A stretch of DNA of 64,000 nucleotides, taken from Proteus alimentorum (GTDB taxonomy: Bacteria > Pseudomonadota > Gammaproteobacteria > Enterobacterales > Enterobacteriaceae). Both the position numbers and the translations under genes were made by a program. Each line of letters begins with the position of its first letter. Positions within the stretch are counted from its first letter, which is position 1. The notes under the pieces were generated by a model, which was given only the letters and a program-made list of their open reading frames with translations, did not search any database and was not told the origin of the DNA. Location: the NCBI RefSeq assembly GCF_002607735.1, contig NZ_NBVR01000020.1:124001-188000 (forward strand), written 5' to 3'. Positions 54,763 to 63,763 of the stretch are shown here, in pieces.

Positions 54763-56052
54763 TTAGGGTGATTTTGTCTCTTTCAATAAAACCAGTGCTT
54801 GTTCAAGCTTTTCAGCTTCTAATGTGCGCCATTGATAAAGTACCGCTAAGGCTTGATCAGAATATTCACGCTGATCGGCTTCTTTCATAAATAATGCTTG
54901 TAATGTTGGTGAATTTGCCTCTTTTTCACTAATAAGCACCGAACTTGCTATTTTTCGCGCTTTGCTGATCGCAGAAACACGTTCTGGCGTTTTATTTTCC
55001 TGTCTTTCTGCTTCGTGGATATCATTCCAAACTTGGCGCATTAAAGGAAAATTATGGGTGATCATTTGATCAAATAACGCATTAACGACTTCACTACGGC
55101 GATAAGCCTCATTGCTGTTTAAAATAAATTCCGTGTTATTAGCGAGTTCATCGTTATTACGTAAGATCTCTTTGCTTAATGGGATCTTTGCCATATCACT
55201 TTTATAGATGATCTCTTGTCCTTCATCCGATAAAAGAAAGGCAATAAATTTGGCTGCTGTGTCTCTTTTACTGCTTTCGGCAACAATGGCGACATATGCC
55301 GGTAAAATAATCGACTTATCAAAATAGCTAAATTCGACAAAATCAAATCGCTTTTGATGGTTAAAAGCATAGTTATCAATAATGGGTCCAGCACCTACAA
55401 TGCCTCTGGCGATAGCATCACTGACACGCGAACTCCGTGCCGAAATGGAGGAAAGGTTACCACTGGTTTCGAGTAAGATCTGCCATCCTCGCTCCCAGCC
55501 ATACTCTTGCAGCACATTTTCCACCATCAATTGCATCGTGCCGGAGTTTGCCGGAGTGGTCATGGTTAAGTGCCCTTGGTAAATCGGATCACTTAAATCA
55601 ACCCAACTTTTAGGTGCCGGAATACCGAGTTTTTGTAGGTATTGCGTATTACTCATAATGCCAATACCCGAATAGCCAACCGTGGTTATTTTATCGTTTA
55701 AGATATCACTATGGCGTGTTAACCATTTTGGTGTTTCATAATTTACAGGTAATCGCGCCAGTAGCCCTTCTCTATCTAAATGATGAAAAAAGTTAGCCGA
55801 TGACGACATTACAATATCAACTGGCTGTGTAGGATATTGTTTCATCATCCGTGTCGCAATCGCAACGCGACGATAAACCACTTGCACCTTAGTATCTGGA
55901 TAACGAGCACTAAAAGCCTCTGTAAGTGGTCGCATTGGTGTATCTGAAAGTGTCGTCAGTATAACAAGTGGCTGCTCATCACTACGCACAGGTGTGATAA
56001 ACAGCCAACTAAACAATAAACAGACGAGGCTCAGTGTTATTTTTATTCTCAT
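54763..56052 (-). CDS. pgtC: Phosphoglycerate transport regulatory protein PgtC
   Basis: The 429-residue protein has a signal peptide (about 1-24, SWLFITPVRS) and a solute-binding fold of the iron/phosphonate type (type 2 periplasmic binding), with ILTTLSDTPMRPLTEAF at the start and NSGTMQLMVENVLQEYGW in the middle. In Salmonella PgtC acts with PgtB to relieve inhibition of PgtA. AGGGG precedes the ATG. It is the first gene of the leftward operon, with pgtB 57 bases later. Confidence 0.9.
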   Translation of the reverse strand: MRIKITLSLVCLLFSWLFITPVRSDEQPLVILTTLSDTPMRPLTEAFSARYPDTKVQVVYRRVAIATRMMKQYPTQPVDIVMSSSANFFHHLDREGLLARLPVNYETPKWLTRHSDILNDKITTVGYSGIGIMSNTQYLQKLGIPAPKSWVDLSDPIYQGHLTMTTPANSGTMQLMVENVLQEYGWERGWQILLETSGNLSSISARSSRVSDAIARGIVGAGPIIDNYAFNHQKRFDFVEFSYFDKSIILPAYVAIVAESSKRDTAAKFIAFLLSDEGQEIIYKSDMAKIPLSKEILRNNDELANNTEFILNSNEAYRRSEVVNALFDQMITHNFPLMRQVWNDIHEAERQENKTPERVSAISKARKIASSVLISEKEANSPTLQALFMKEADQREYSDQALAVLYQWRTLEAEKLEQALVLLKETKSP

Positions 56053-56142
56053 GACATACCCCTGGTTTTGTTTTGAATAAACATAAAAATGTGTCGAACT
56101 TCAAACTTCTGATATTTAGCAATATTTATTATTTTGAGCTAA

Positions 56143-56160
56143 TGAGTCCTTAATGACTCA
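56143..56160. promoter_or_regulatory. Candidate PgtA operator 1
   Basis: TGAGTC-CTTAAT-GACTCA is a perfect palindrome in its six-base arms, extended to eight bases by AA and TT outside. Its centre is about 100 bases from the pgtC start. Confidence 0.65.
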
Positions 56161-56218
56161 TTTACAGCAATGATACGACGATATCTTCACTCATTTTTAA
56201 ACCAACGCCTAATAGCGA

Positions 56219-56236
56219 TGTTACAAATTTGACTCA
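56219..56236. promoter_or_regulatory. Candidate PgtA operator, degenerate
   Basis: TGTTAC-AAATTT-GACTCA keeps one full half site and the same spacing as the other two. Confidence 0.4.
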
Positions 56237-56250
56237 CCGATTCAGCAGAA

Positions 56251-56268
56251 TGTGTCATCGATGACTCA
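56251..56268. promoter_or_regulatory. Candidate PgtA operator 2
   Basis: TGTGTC-ATCGAT-GACTCA differs by one base from a perfect palindrome and has the same N6 spacing as operator 1. It lies about 105 bases before pgtP. Confidence 0.65.
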
Positions 56269-56364
56269 AATTCCCTCTTTTGCGCCAAGATGACCTAAAT
56301 GAATAGCATCAGCTCTGAAAACCAAAATCAGCTTCAGACATGAATAATATTCGGAGTCATCTCT

Positions 56365-57702
56365 ATGCTAAGTTTCTTTAAAACCAGAAAGGATCTGCCG
56401 CTAATAGAAGCGTCAAGTGAAAAGATCCGCGCAATATATAAAAAGCACCAATGGCAGGTCTTCTTTGGTCTTGTTCTTGGTTATGCCATGTTCTATGTGG
56501 TTCGTATGGCACTCGGTGTGGTGAAAAAACCTATGCTGGATGCAGGTATCGTAACCACCGCTGAACTCGGTTTAATGGGTTCTGCGTTCTTCTTTACCTA
56601 CGCATTTGGTAAGTTCTCTAACGGCTTCTTGTCAGATTATGCCAATATTGGACGCTTTATGTCCATCTCGTTAATTGCCTCTTCCTTTGTTTGTATCTTC
56701 ATGGGAATGTCAACAGCGAGCCTGTTCTTTATCCTGTTATGGGGTATTAACGGTTGGTTCCAATCTGTCGGTTCGGCACCTTCTTGTGTCTCTATCTTCC
56801 AATGGTTCTCACCAAAACAACGCGGTACGGTTTATTCCATCTGGGGTGGCTCGCGTAATATCGGTGAGGCAATTACGTGGGTCTTGACTGCAACCATAGT
56901 GAGCTTCTTCGGCTGGCGTGCAGGTTTTATCGGTGCAGGTATCGCCGGTATTGCTGCGGGTATTATCTTACTGATGATTTTAAAAGACCGTCCTCGTACT
57001 TATGGCTTACCTGATCCAGCAACCGCGTATGGCGAAGAGTCAGAAGCCGTTAAATCAAGTGATCCGAAAGAAACACGTCGTGCTCAGTTATTTGTATTAA
57101 AACAACCAACAGTGTGGATCATCGCAGCAGCATGTGCGGCTATGTATATCTCTCGCTACGCAATCAGTTCATGGGCCGTTCTTTACCTACAAGGTTCAAA
57201 AGGTTACTCACTGATTGATGCCGGTTTCGCAATGTCTACTTACCCAATCGCGGGTTTCTTCGGCGCAATCTTAGCGGGTATGGCTTCAGACAAACTGTTT
57301 AACGCTAACCGTCATATTCCAACACTCATTTATGGTATCGCCAACATCGCGGGTTTTGCACTGATGTTCTGGGGTCCACAAAGCCGTGTTATGGATGCTG
57401 TTGCATTAAGTATGGTTGGTTTTGCAATGGGTGGTCTGGTTGTATTCTTAGCAGGTTTAACCGCTTGTGACCTAATGCCGAAAAACGCAGTAGGTGCAGT
57501 AAAAGGCTTTATCGGACTGTTCGCTTACATTGCAGCATCAGCACAAGAATTGATTTCAGCATCACTCATTAAAGTGACTCAAGTCGGCGATATCACTCAC
57601 TACGACTTCACCACAGTACAGTACTTCTGGATTGGTTCTGCCATCGTTTCCATGATTTTAGCGACGCTAGTCTGGAATGCGAAAAAAGTGACCATGGATT
57701 AA
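56365..57702 (+). CDS. pgtP: Phosphoglycerate/PEP transporter PgtP
   Basis: The 445-residue major facilitator protein has 12 helices and belongs to the organophosphate:phosphate antiporter family with GlpT and UhpT. MFYVVRMALGVVKKPML (about 42-58) and the GRFMSISL and WGGSRNIGEAITW (about 157-169) segments are conserved; Arg46 and the central-helix Arg are the expected phosphate ligands. It takes up 2- and 3-phosphoglycerate and PEP in exchange for phosphate. Ribosome site CGGAG. Regulated by PgtABC encoded divergently. Confidence 0.95.
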   Translation: MLSFFKTRKDLPLIEASSEKIRAIYKKHQWQVFFGLVLGYAMFYVVRMALGVVKKPMLDAGIVTTAELGLMGSAFFFTYAFGKFSNGFLSDYANIGRFMSISLIASSFVCIFMGMSTASLFFILLWGINGWFQSVGSAPSCVSIFQWFSPKQRGTVYSIWGGSRNIGEAITWVLTATIVSFFGWRAGFIGAGIAGIAAGIILLMILKDRPRTYGLPDPATAYGEESEAVKSSDPKETRRAQLFVLKQPTVWIIAAACAAMYISRYAISSWAVLYLQGSKGYSLIDAGFAMSTYPIAGFFGAILAGMASDKLFNANRHIPTLIYGIANIAGFALMFWGPQSRVMDAVALSMVGFAMGGLVVFLAGLTACDLMPKNAVGAVKGFIGLFAYIAASAQELISASLIKVTQVGDITHYDFTTVQYFWIGSAIVSMILATLVWNAKKVTMD

Positions 57703-57724
57703 TGAATTAATTAAGTTGTCATCA

Positions 57725-57748
57725 AGGGATACCTTTGGGTATCCCTCT
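57725..57748 (+). terminator. Hairpin between pgtP and pyk
   Basis: GGGATACC and GGTATCCC around TTTG, followed by TCTTT. Only 20 bases separate it from the pyk start, so it may attenuate rather than isolate pyk. Confidence 0.7.
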
Positions 57749-57767
57749 TTAAAAAGAGAATGTCATT

Positions 57768-59219
57768 ATGCGTAAGACAAAAATTGTTGCGACTCTTGGC
57801 CCTGCTAGCTGCTCAGAACAGATGATTGAAAAGCTCATTTTAGCCGGCGCTAACGTATTTCGTTTAAACTTTTCACATGGCACTCGCGAACAGCATCAAG
57901 CCACTGCCGCAACTATCCGTCAGGTCGCAGAAAAACATCGTGTATTTATCGGGATCTTAGCTGACCTGCAAGGCCCTAAAATTCGTATTGCCAACTTTAA
58001 AAATGATTCAATTCAATTAAAACAAGGCGATAGCTTTATTCTAAATGCTGATTTAGACAGCACATTAGGCGATGAGCAACAAGTTGGTTTGGATTACCCA
58101 CAACTTGTTCAAGAAGTCACACCAGGGAATATTCTGTTACTCGATGACGGTAATATTCAATTACAAGTCAGTGCTGTAGATAATAATAGAATTGAAACCA
58201 AAGTGACTGTCGGTGGAAAACTCTCCAACCGCAAAGGCATTAATTTACTCGGTGGTGGTTTATCTGCTCCAGCATTAACAGAAAAAGACAAGCAAGACAT
58301 ACACACAGCAGCCGCTATTCAAGCAGATTATATCGCCGTGTCATTCCCACGTAATGGTGCCGATATTGAATATGCCCGTGGTTTAGTCATTGCCGCAGGA
58401 AGTCATGCCAAAATCGTGGCTAAAGTAGAACGTGCAGAAGTGGTTTCTTGTGAAGCCAATATGGATGACATTATTAAAGCGTCAGATGTCATTATGGTAG
58501 CACGAGGCGACTTAGCAATTGAAATCGGTGATGCCAGCTTACCGGGCGCTCAGAAGCAATTAATCGCACGTTGTCGTGCATTAGGCTGCCCTGTTATCAC
58601 TGCAACCCAAATGATGGAATCAATGATTGAAAGCCCAATGCCAACCCGTGCCGAAGTCATGGATATCGCAAATGCAGTGGGTGATGGTACTGATGCCGTG
58701 ATGCTATCCGCTGAAACTGCGGCAGGGAAATATCCCGTGGAAGCCGTCAGTGCAATGGCTCGTGTAGCTGAAGGAGCTGAGCGCTCTTTTGCTGCTAATG
58801 TTGAAAACCCATGGCAATCACCGTCTTACTATTCACAAACAGGTCGTTGGATCGCGCTAGCCGCTGCAACAACAGCTTTCCATGACGACAAGCATTTAAG
58901 CGTTGCTGCATTAACAGAAAATGGCACATCAGTGACCTTATTGTCACGCTTTATGCCAAACAATAACGTATATGCATTAACAGATAATCCCGCACTTGCA
59001 GGTCAATTGACGGTATTACGTGGTGTAACGCCTGTGGCTTATCAACGTCAAAATAATCATGACTGCGATGAAAGCATCATGCAAAGACTGCAAACAGAGG
59101 GATTATTAACAGACATGAATTCACTCTTAATCACTCGTTTATCAACCTTTGAAAAAACCGGTGAAAGCGATTGTTGTCATCTTGTTCCTGTAAAACAAGT
59201 TGAAGCAGCAACGGCTTGA
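57768..59219 (+). CDS. Pyruvate kinase (PykA-type paralogue)
   Basis: The 483-residue enzyme converts PEP and ADP to pyruvate and ATP. NFSHGTREQH (about 34-43), DLQGPKIRI (about 66-74), the catalytic Lys in IVAKVERAE and Glu-Asp ligands in MVARGDLAIEIG (about 244-255), and MMESMIESPMPTRAEVMDIANAVGDGTDAVMLSAET (split, about 284-319) are all intact. It resembles E. coli PykA more than PykF. It follows pgtP closely, suggesting co-expression so that imported PEP or phosphoglycerate can be used at once. This is probably not the only pyruvate kinase of the genome. Confidence 0.92.
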   Translation: MRKTKIVATLGPASCSEQMIEKLILAGANVFRLNFSHGTREQHQATAATIRQVAEKHRVFIGILADLQGPKIRIANFKNDSIQLKQGDSFILNADLDSTLGDEQQVGLDYPQLVQEVTPGNILLLDDGNIQLQVSAVDNNRIETKVTVGGKLSNRKGINLLGGGLSAPALTEKDKQDIHTAAAIQADYIAVSFPRNGADIEYARGLVIAAGSHAKIVAKVERAEVVSCEANMDDIIKASDVIMVARGDLAIEIGDASLPGAQKQLIARCRALGCPVITATQMMESMIESPMPTRAEVMDIANAVGDGTDAVMLSAETAAGKYPVEAVSAMARVAEGAERSFAANVENPWQSPSYYSQTGRWIALAAATTAFHDDKHLSVAALTENGTSVTLLSRFMPNNNVYALTDNPALAGQLTVLRGVTPVAYQRQNNHDCDESIMQRLQTEGLLTDMNSLLITRLSTFEKTGESDCCHLVPVKQVEAATA

Positions 59220-59657
59220 GTGTCTTCCATCAAGGGGCTTATGAGAGAGGCAACCTGAAGTAAATAACAAGAAAAAGAGCACACCAAATCATTTTAGCCA
59301 CAAGGATTGTGGCTATTTTTATTTATCAAAAGAAAAATTATTTTTTATTTTGATAAATATTAATCAATGAGATCCCTTTCCTCGTCATCCCTACCATTTT
59401 TTAAAATGATCTTTCCAATAACAAGAACACACCGAATAACGCATCAAGTTATATTCAGATAAATATATTGAAAATAGATAATTCATAGTGGATAAATGAC
59501 AAACAAACCATCGGATTAATATATTATCTTAATTATTTATACTTAATCATTTTATAGTTTGATGGATTTTTCATTGAACGATAGAATCTTACTCCGAATG
59601 ATAACCAATAAAAAATATATCCCCCCCTTATCCTATAAATATGAAGCAAACCAAGTG
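59220..59657. other. Gap downstream of pyk
   Basis: About 440 bases with the pyk terminator and then AT-rich DNA; an in-frame extension of the next gene reaches to 59559 but lacks a signal peptide and ribosome site. Nothing else seen. Confidence 0.6.
59295..59320 (+). terminator. pyk terminator
   Basis: TAGCCACA and TGTGGCTA flank AGGAT, followed by TTTTTATTT. Confidence 0.85.
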
Positions 59658-60161
59658 ATGGCAAAAATGAAACGATTTCTAGTAATATTTTCATCTCTTT
59701 TTATTTTGAATGGCTGTGCATATTATTCAAATCAATTTGGCTTAGGTGATTACGACAAATTTTGTTCCAATTTGGAAGACGATACAAAACGGGTCAATGA
59801 AAAGTATTTCATCAGTGATACACAGTTTTTCTACCTCACTAAAAAGGGTGACTATTACTCTGAAGTTGAATTCAACCAGTTAACATCCCCTGCATTCATC
59901 AATGTCAGTTACGGTGAATTATCAGCCAAAGAATTGAGAGATACCTCTAAAAAAGTTTTCACTGTTAAATATACAAATGTTAATACAAACAAAAACATTT
60001 GTTCTCCCACTTTAGTCAGTTCAGATAGATATGAAAGAAATTATATGAACGCTATTTTAGGAAGAAAGGTTCTTATTTCCTCAGATAAAGAATCAGGCTC
60101 AAGTGGAACAGAGATTTATAATGATAATAGTAAAAAAGGATTATCTGTTAAATATATATAA
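59658..60161 (+). CDS. Putative lipoprotein of unknown function
   Basis: The start at 59658 (MAKMKRFLVIFSSLFILNG) is chosen because it gives a lipoprotein signal with the lipobox LNGC; the frame is open to 59559 but without a signal. The 167-residue mature part (from CAYYSNQFGLGDYDKFC) has two further Cys and mixed polar sequence with no recognised domain. It lies alone between two terminators. Residue +2 Ala after the lipid Cys favours outer-membrane sorting. ATG three codons later (59667) is also possible. Confidence 0.65.
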   Translation: MAKMKRFLVIFSSLFILNGCAYYSNQFGLGDYDKFCSNLEDDTKRVNEKYFISDTQFFYLTKKGDYYSEVEFNQLTSPAFINVSYGELSAKELRDTSKKVFTVKYTNVNTNKNICSPTLVSSDRYERNYMNAILGRKVLISSDKESGSSGTEIYNDNSKKGLSVKYI

Positions 60162-60172
60162 AAACATTAAAT

Positions 60173-60230
60173 AAAAAAGCAGCGTAATAAAAAAGAATAA
60201 AAATCATACTTTTTATTATACTGCTTTTTA
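60173..60230. terminator. Bidirectional terminator, lipoprotein/immunity-like genes
   Basis: AAAAAGCAG and CTGCTTTTT form outer arms, with inner arms TAATAAAAA and TTTTTATTA. Long A/T-flanked stem between two convergent genes. Confidence 0.8.
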
Positions 60231-60233
60231 TTT

Positions 60234-60635
60234 TCATGCCTCGCAAGGATAGGCATCTTGTAGTGCTAAAATATAAATTAACTCTATGGGTGCATCTTTT
60301 TGTTTCTGCTTCACTGTAGGGTATTTATTTAAATAAGCGTCAATATGTTCAACCATAAAATCACTATTTTGCTCCACTTTTTTAGGTGGACAATAAAGTG
60401 GTTTAAAATCAGTATGTTCATTGTTCATTTTGACAGAAACAGCATAAAAATTAAATCCATTTGCAATGCCATTAAAATAGGCTTGTGTTATACCCTCTAA
60501 TTGTTTGTTATCTGGATTATCTTGGGCTAACAACTGCTTTACTTGAAGATAAGCACTTAATGTTATCGCTTGCGAATAGAAAGGAAATATCAGCAAACCT
60601 CCCAATAGCATATTTAATAGCATTCTTTTTTTCAT
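60234..60635 (-). CDS. Rap1a/Tai-like periplasmic protein
   Basis: The 133-residue protein has a signal peptide (about 1-23, FPFYSQA) and a helical mature domain. The C-terminal pattern LYCPP - (about 45 residues) - ALQDAYPC, with ILALQDAYPCEA at the end, is the signature of the Rap1a/Tai family, whose named members protect Serratia and others from type VI secreted amidases. No effector gene is adjacent. Many family members have no known effector, so the role stays open. Confidence 0.65.
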   Translation of the reverse strand: MKKRMLLNMLLGGLLIFPFYSQAITLSAYLQVKQLLAQDNPDNKQLEGITQAYFNGIANGFNFYAVSVKMNNEHTDFKPLYCPPKKVEQNSDFMVEHIDAYLNKYPTVKQKQKDAPIELIYILALQDAYPCEA

Positions 60636-60730
60636 TCATCTTTCCCTTTATTCAATAGACACTTTTCATCACTATCACAGCAATGGCAACAAGAACAACC
60701 CATTTAGATAACTTGTCACTCTCAGATAAA

Positions 60731-60784
60731 ACAAAAACTGTACCTTAATATGAGTTTCCTCTATCAAAGTACAGTTTGTTTTAT
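60731..60784. terminator. Terminator of the decarboxylase gene
   Basis: AAACTGTAC and GTACAGTTT separated by 25 bases, with T/A tracts on both outer sides. Confidence 0.65.
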
Positions 60785-60804
60785 TTAATCAGACAAGGAT
60801 TTAA

Positions 60805-62541
60805 TTAGATTTTTGCCGCCTTTTTTGAGCTCATATTTTGGCTCATCTGGGTTAAAATCTTCATAAAATTATCAATATGCGCACGCTCTGTATTTGGGTT
60901 CATAAATACCGCTTTCTCACCCGGAAGATAAACGTAACGGTTATTTTTTGCATATTTAGAACAGGCAATAGAATCAACCCAGTTAGTAAATAACCCTTCT
61001 CTACCTCGCTGTAAGAAAAGTTTTCTATGCCACTGTGTGTTATGAACCATAAAATCATACGCTTCTTTATCAGTAGAACATGTTAGCTCTAAATCAAAAG
61101 CAACGTTAGGATCTTTCACTAAGTTTGGATCATACAGTTTAAAACCAACACTTGGGCCTTGGTTTTGTGGCACGATCACTTTCGCATTACCCATCTCTAA
61201 CAATTGATGGCGCATATAGTTCGCGTTTTGCAAACAGTGAGCAATAATGGTTTGATAACCCTCAATACCCATATAGTGCATTGCAGAATAAGCACCAAAG
61301 ATACCCACACCACTACGTGTGCATTCAATCGTGGATTGTAAGTGAGTCTGCCCTTCTAACTCATGTTCAAAGTACGTGAAGTTTTCAGGATCGTTTTCCA
61401 GTGCGACGAAATCATTGCCGTTTTTCACCAGCACTAAACTTGAGGTATAAGGTACATAACCCCATTTATGGAAGTCGATTGTAATAGAGTCGGCATATTT
61501 CAGATGTTTGAATTTCTCAACATTCTGGCGTAACCCTTCCAAAGTGACATCGTTAATTGCCAGTGGGTTACTGCTAAAGTCATATTCTAAAAAGAAAATG
61601 ATCGGCCAACCAACAGCCGCATCAACATGTACGTGTGGCTTAACAGGTATCTCGAACTCTTCACATAAACGGTCACGTAACTCACAAACACCTTTCACAT
61701 CATCAACACCAAAGGTATCTGTGGTTCCTGTGGTTAACATGATCGTTGGTACTTTACACTTAACAGTAAAGCAGGCTCTTAATTCTCGCTCTAAGTGTTC
61801 TAAATTAATGGTGTTATCTTCAGACACTTTAATACGAATGGTCTTGTTATCAACATCAACGCCTAACAATGCAAGGTTAGTCATGTTTGAGTAGTGACCA
61901 CCTTGAGAGTTAATGATGCGATAATCTTGATCTGCAGCCATACCTAAATGTTTAGAATTAGGCATAGATTTGCGTAAACCAAATAGATAACCATATAAGT
62001 TACACATGGTGCCACCTTGAGTGAACACACCTGACGCAACTTCCGGATCGTAACCAACCAATTTAGCAACTTTTTTAATCGTCACTTTTTCTAATGCATC
62101 AGCGACACCTGAATATTCACAATACACCATGTTAGGGTTGCCCATTAACCCTAAGATTGAACCATAAACACCTGGATCACTCGGCATTGCAATAACGTTT
62201 TCAACAGCTAATGGGTTTTCCCAGTTTTTACATAACGTTGAAACTAACATCAGTAATTCATTAGGATCGTTTTCAGGGTAATTAATATTTTGCTGAATTT
62301 GTGTATCTGCCATTAAACGTTCAAATAATTGTGGCCCATTAAAATAACGTTGTAATTGGTCATTATCATTAGTCGTTGTTTTTCTAAACTGTGTAATCGA
62401 TTGAATGGTTTTATCCTGAAATATCGGCCAATACTTCGGATCTCGGCTGAAAAAGTGAGCAATAACGTCGTGGTATTTCTTCTCAAATTCCGCATTTAGA
62501 ATGTTAGCAGAAGATAGACCTAATAAATCTTGATTTTTCAC
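60805..62541 (-). CDS. PLP-dependent group II amino acid decarboxylase
   Basis: The start is the GTG at 62541 (MKNQDLLGLSSANIL) with TTGGAG seven bases upstream; a TTG at 62553 would put the ribosome site inside the gene. The 578-residue enzyme has SQGGHYSN (ring-stacking His), TTGTTDTFGVDD, HVDAAVGWP (Asp to pyridine N) and DFHKWGYVPY (PLP Lys). These are the marks of glutamate/aromatic amino acid decarboxylases. Substrate is not readable: glutamate, aspartate, diaminobutyrate and tyrosine/phenylalanine enzymes share the fold. No antiporter gene adjoins it, which argues against a simple acid-resistance pair. Confidence 0.85.
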   Translation of the reverse strand: MKNQDLLGLSSANILNAEFEKKYHDVIAHFFSRDPKYWPIFQDKTIQSITQFRKTTTNDNDQLQRYFNGPQLFERLMADTQIQQNINYPENDPNELLMLVSTLCKNWENPLAVENVIAMPSDPGVYGSILGLMGNPNMVYCEYSGVADALEKVTIKKVAKLVGYDPEVASGVFTQGGTMCNLYGYLFGLRKSMPNSKHLGMAADQDYRIINSQGGHYSNMTNLALLGVDVDNKTIRIKVSEDNTINLEHLERELRACFTVKCKVPTIMLTTGTTDTFGVDDVKGVCELRDRLCEEFEIPVKPHVHVDAAVGWPIIFFLEYDFSSNPLAINDVTLEGLRQNVEKFKHLKYADSITIDFHKWGYVPYTSSLVLVKNGNDFVALENDPENFTYFEHELEGQTHLQSTIECTRSGVGIFGAYSAMHYMGIEGYQTIIAHCLQNANYMRHQLLEMGNAKVIVPQNQGPSVGFKLYDPNLVKDPNVAFDLELTCSTDKEAYDFMVHNTQWHRKLFLQRGREGLFTNWVDSIACSKYAKNNRYVYLPGEKAVFMNPNTERAHIDNFMKILTQMSQNMSSKKAAKI

Positions 62542-63232
62542 TATATTCTCCAAATAGAAACCGACAATAACTTAAATAAACCGTATAGCAATACTATACA
62601 TTTTCTTATTAAATTAGTTAGTGTTCCATGCAATAACGAGGATCACATGGAAAGTCATTCAATAAATAAATTTTTATTAAATATCAAATAAATACATCAT
62701 CACGGAAAGTTAAATTTACAGTATCTATTTTTCACATATCTACTTATGTGACTGACATCACAGTAAAAATAGGACTACAAACAGAAACAATCACCCTCAA
62801 TATTAGTAACTATTTGAAATATAATCAAAATACAACAACCCACTTCTAACCAACTGATATTGTTGAACTCTTTATTTAATTAATTGAATTAATCTGTTAT
62901 TTCCGCAATCAACCCCCGCTAAATTACATTTAATTTAATCAACACAGATAAAATAAGAATAAAACACTGGTATATTTTTCATAATTAGCTAATAAATTCT
63001 AATTTTAACCATTATTAGGTATAAAATATTGGTTAAGGTTAATTCAGAAGATAGCCATCAATGAAAATATAAATAACAAAACTATCACAGTGAATAATGC
63101 TACAAATGATTTAAATATCAGTTAAAATGAAAATAATAACTCTGCTAAATAATCAGAATATTTACTCTACATATTTTGTGTTATTTGCCGATACTTAAAG
63201 TAATAGAGTAGGTAATTAACGGAGAACACAAT
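62542..63232. other. Divergent AT-rich region decarboxylase/secreted protein
   Basis: About 690 bases without a supportable gene, containing a perfect CRP-type site (listed separately). Confidence 0.65.
62747..62762. promoter_or_regulatory. CRP-cAMP binding site
   Basis: TGTGA-CTGACA-TCACA matches the consensus TGTGA-N6-TCACA in all ten key bases. It lies about 206 bases before the decarboxylase start and 470 before the secreted protein, so which promoter it serves is unclear. Confidence 0.7.
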
Positions 63233-63682
63233 ATGAAAGCACATATCACTGTTGCTGCTGTATTCGTATTATTATCCGCAAGTGTCCATGCTGAAGAATT
63301 TACCTGCCAACTTGAAAATGGTAAGTATGTCAGTGTATTCGCTGAACATGGAAAGCCCCCAGTTTATCGCTATGGCACACTCGCTAAAACAGAGATCACA
63401 CTACCAGTACCTCAGCAACCCAATAATAACGTCTTTTATGGACATCAGATGTTTGTTGCTGGCGCATCGACTTATGTTCGTTTTAAGAATGGAAACTATA
63501 GCTACGTCGTTTATGACGGTGAAGGGAGAGGTTGGAATTTTAATGGCATTATTGTTTATAAAGACAATAACATTATCAGTAAAAAAGAGTGCAAACAGCC
63601 ATTAACACCCAGCTTAGATAATTTAAAAAATTACTCAATTAAAATGGATCCTTATTTAGAAACCTATATTTATGCTCCATAG
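63233..63682 (+). CDS. Small secreted protein of unknown function
   Basis: The 149-residue protein (MKAHITVAAVFVLLSASVHA) has a clear signal peptide cleaved after VHA. The mature part has two Cys (FTCQLENG near 25 and KKECKQP near 122), probably a disulfide, and many Tyr, Asn and Gly residues as in beta-rich proteins. I do not recognise the family. ACGGAG precedes the ATG. It converges on deoD across a terminator. Confidence 0.75.
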   Translation: MKAHITVAAVFVLLSASVHAEEFTCQLENGKYVSVFAEHGKPPVYRYGTLAKTEITLPVPQQPNNNVFYGHQMFVAGASTYVRFKNGNYSYVVYDGEGRGWNFNGIIVYKDNNIISKKECKQPLTPSLDNLKNYSIKMDPYLETYIYAP

Positions 63683-63706
63683 TTTCTAGCTTTATTAATT
63701 AGATGT

Positions 63707-63738
63707 AAAAAAACCCAACTTAAAATTGGGTTTTTATT
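63707..63738. terminator. Bidirectional terminator before deoD
   Basis: AAAACCCAA and TTGGGTTTT around TTAAAA-type loop with long A and T tracts. It ends both the secreted-protein gene and deoD. Confidence 0.88.
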
Positions 63739-63763
63739 ATTTTTAAGCAACAAAATGTATTGA

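Larger units (their letters stand above)
56053..56364. other. Divergent control region pgtC/pgtP
   Basis: This 312-base gap carries both promoters and three related palindromic sites (listed separately). Confidence 0.8.
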
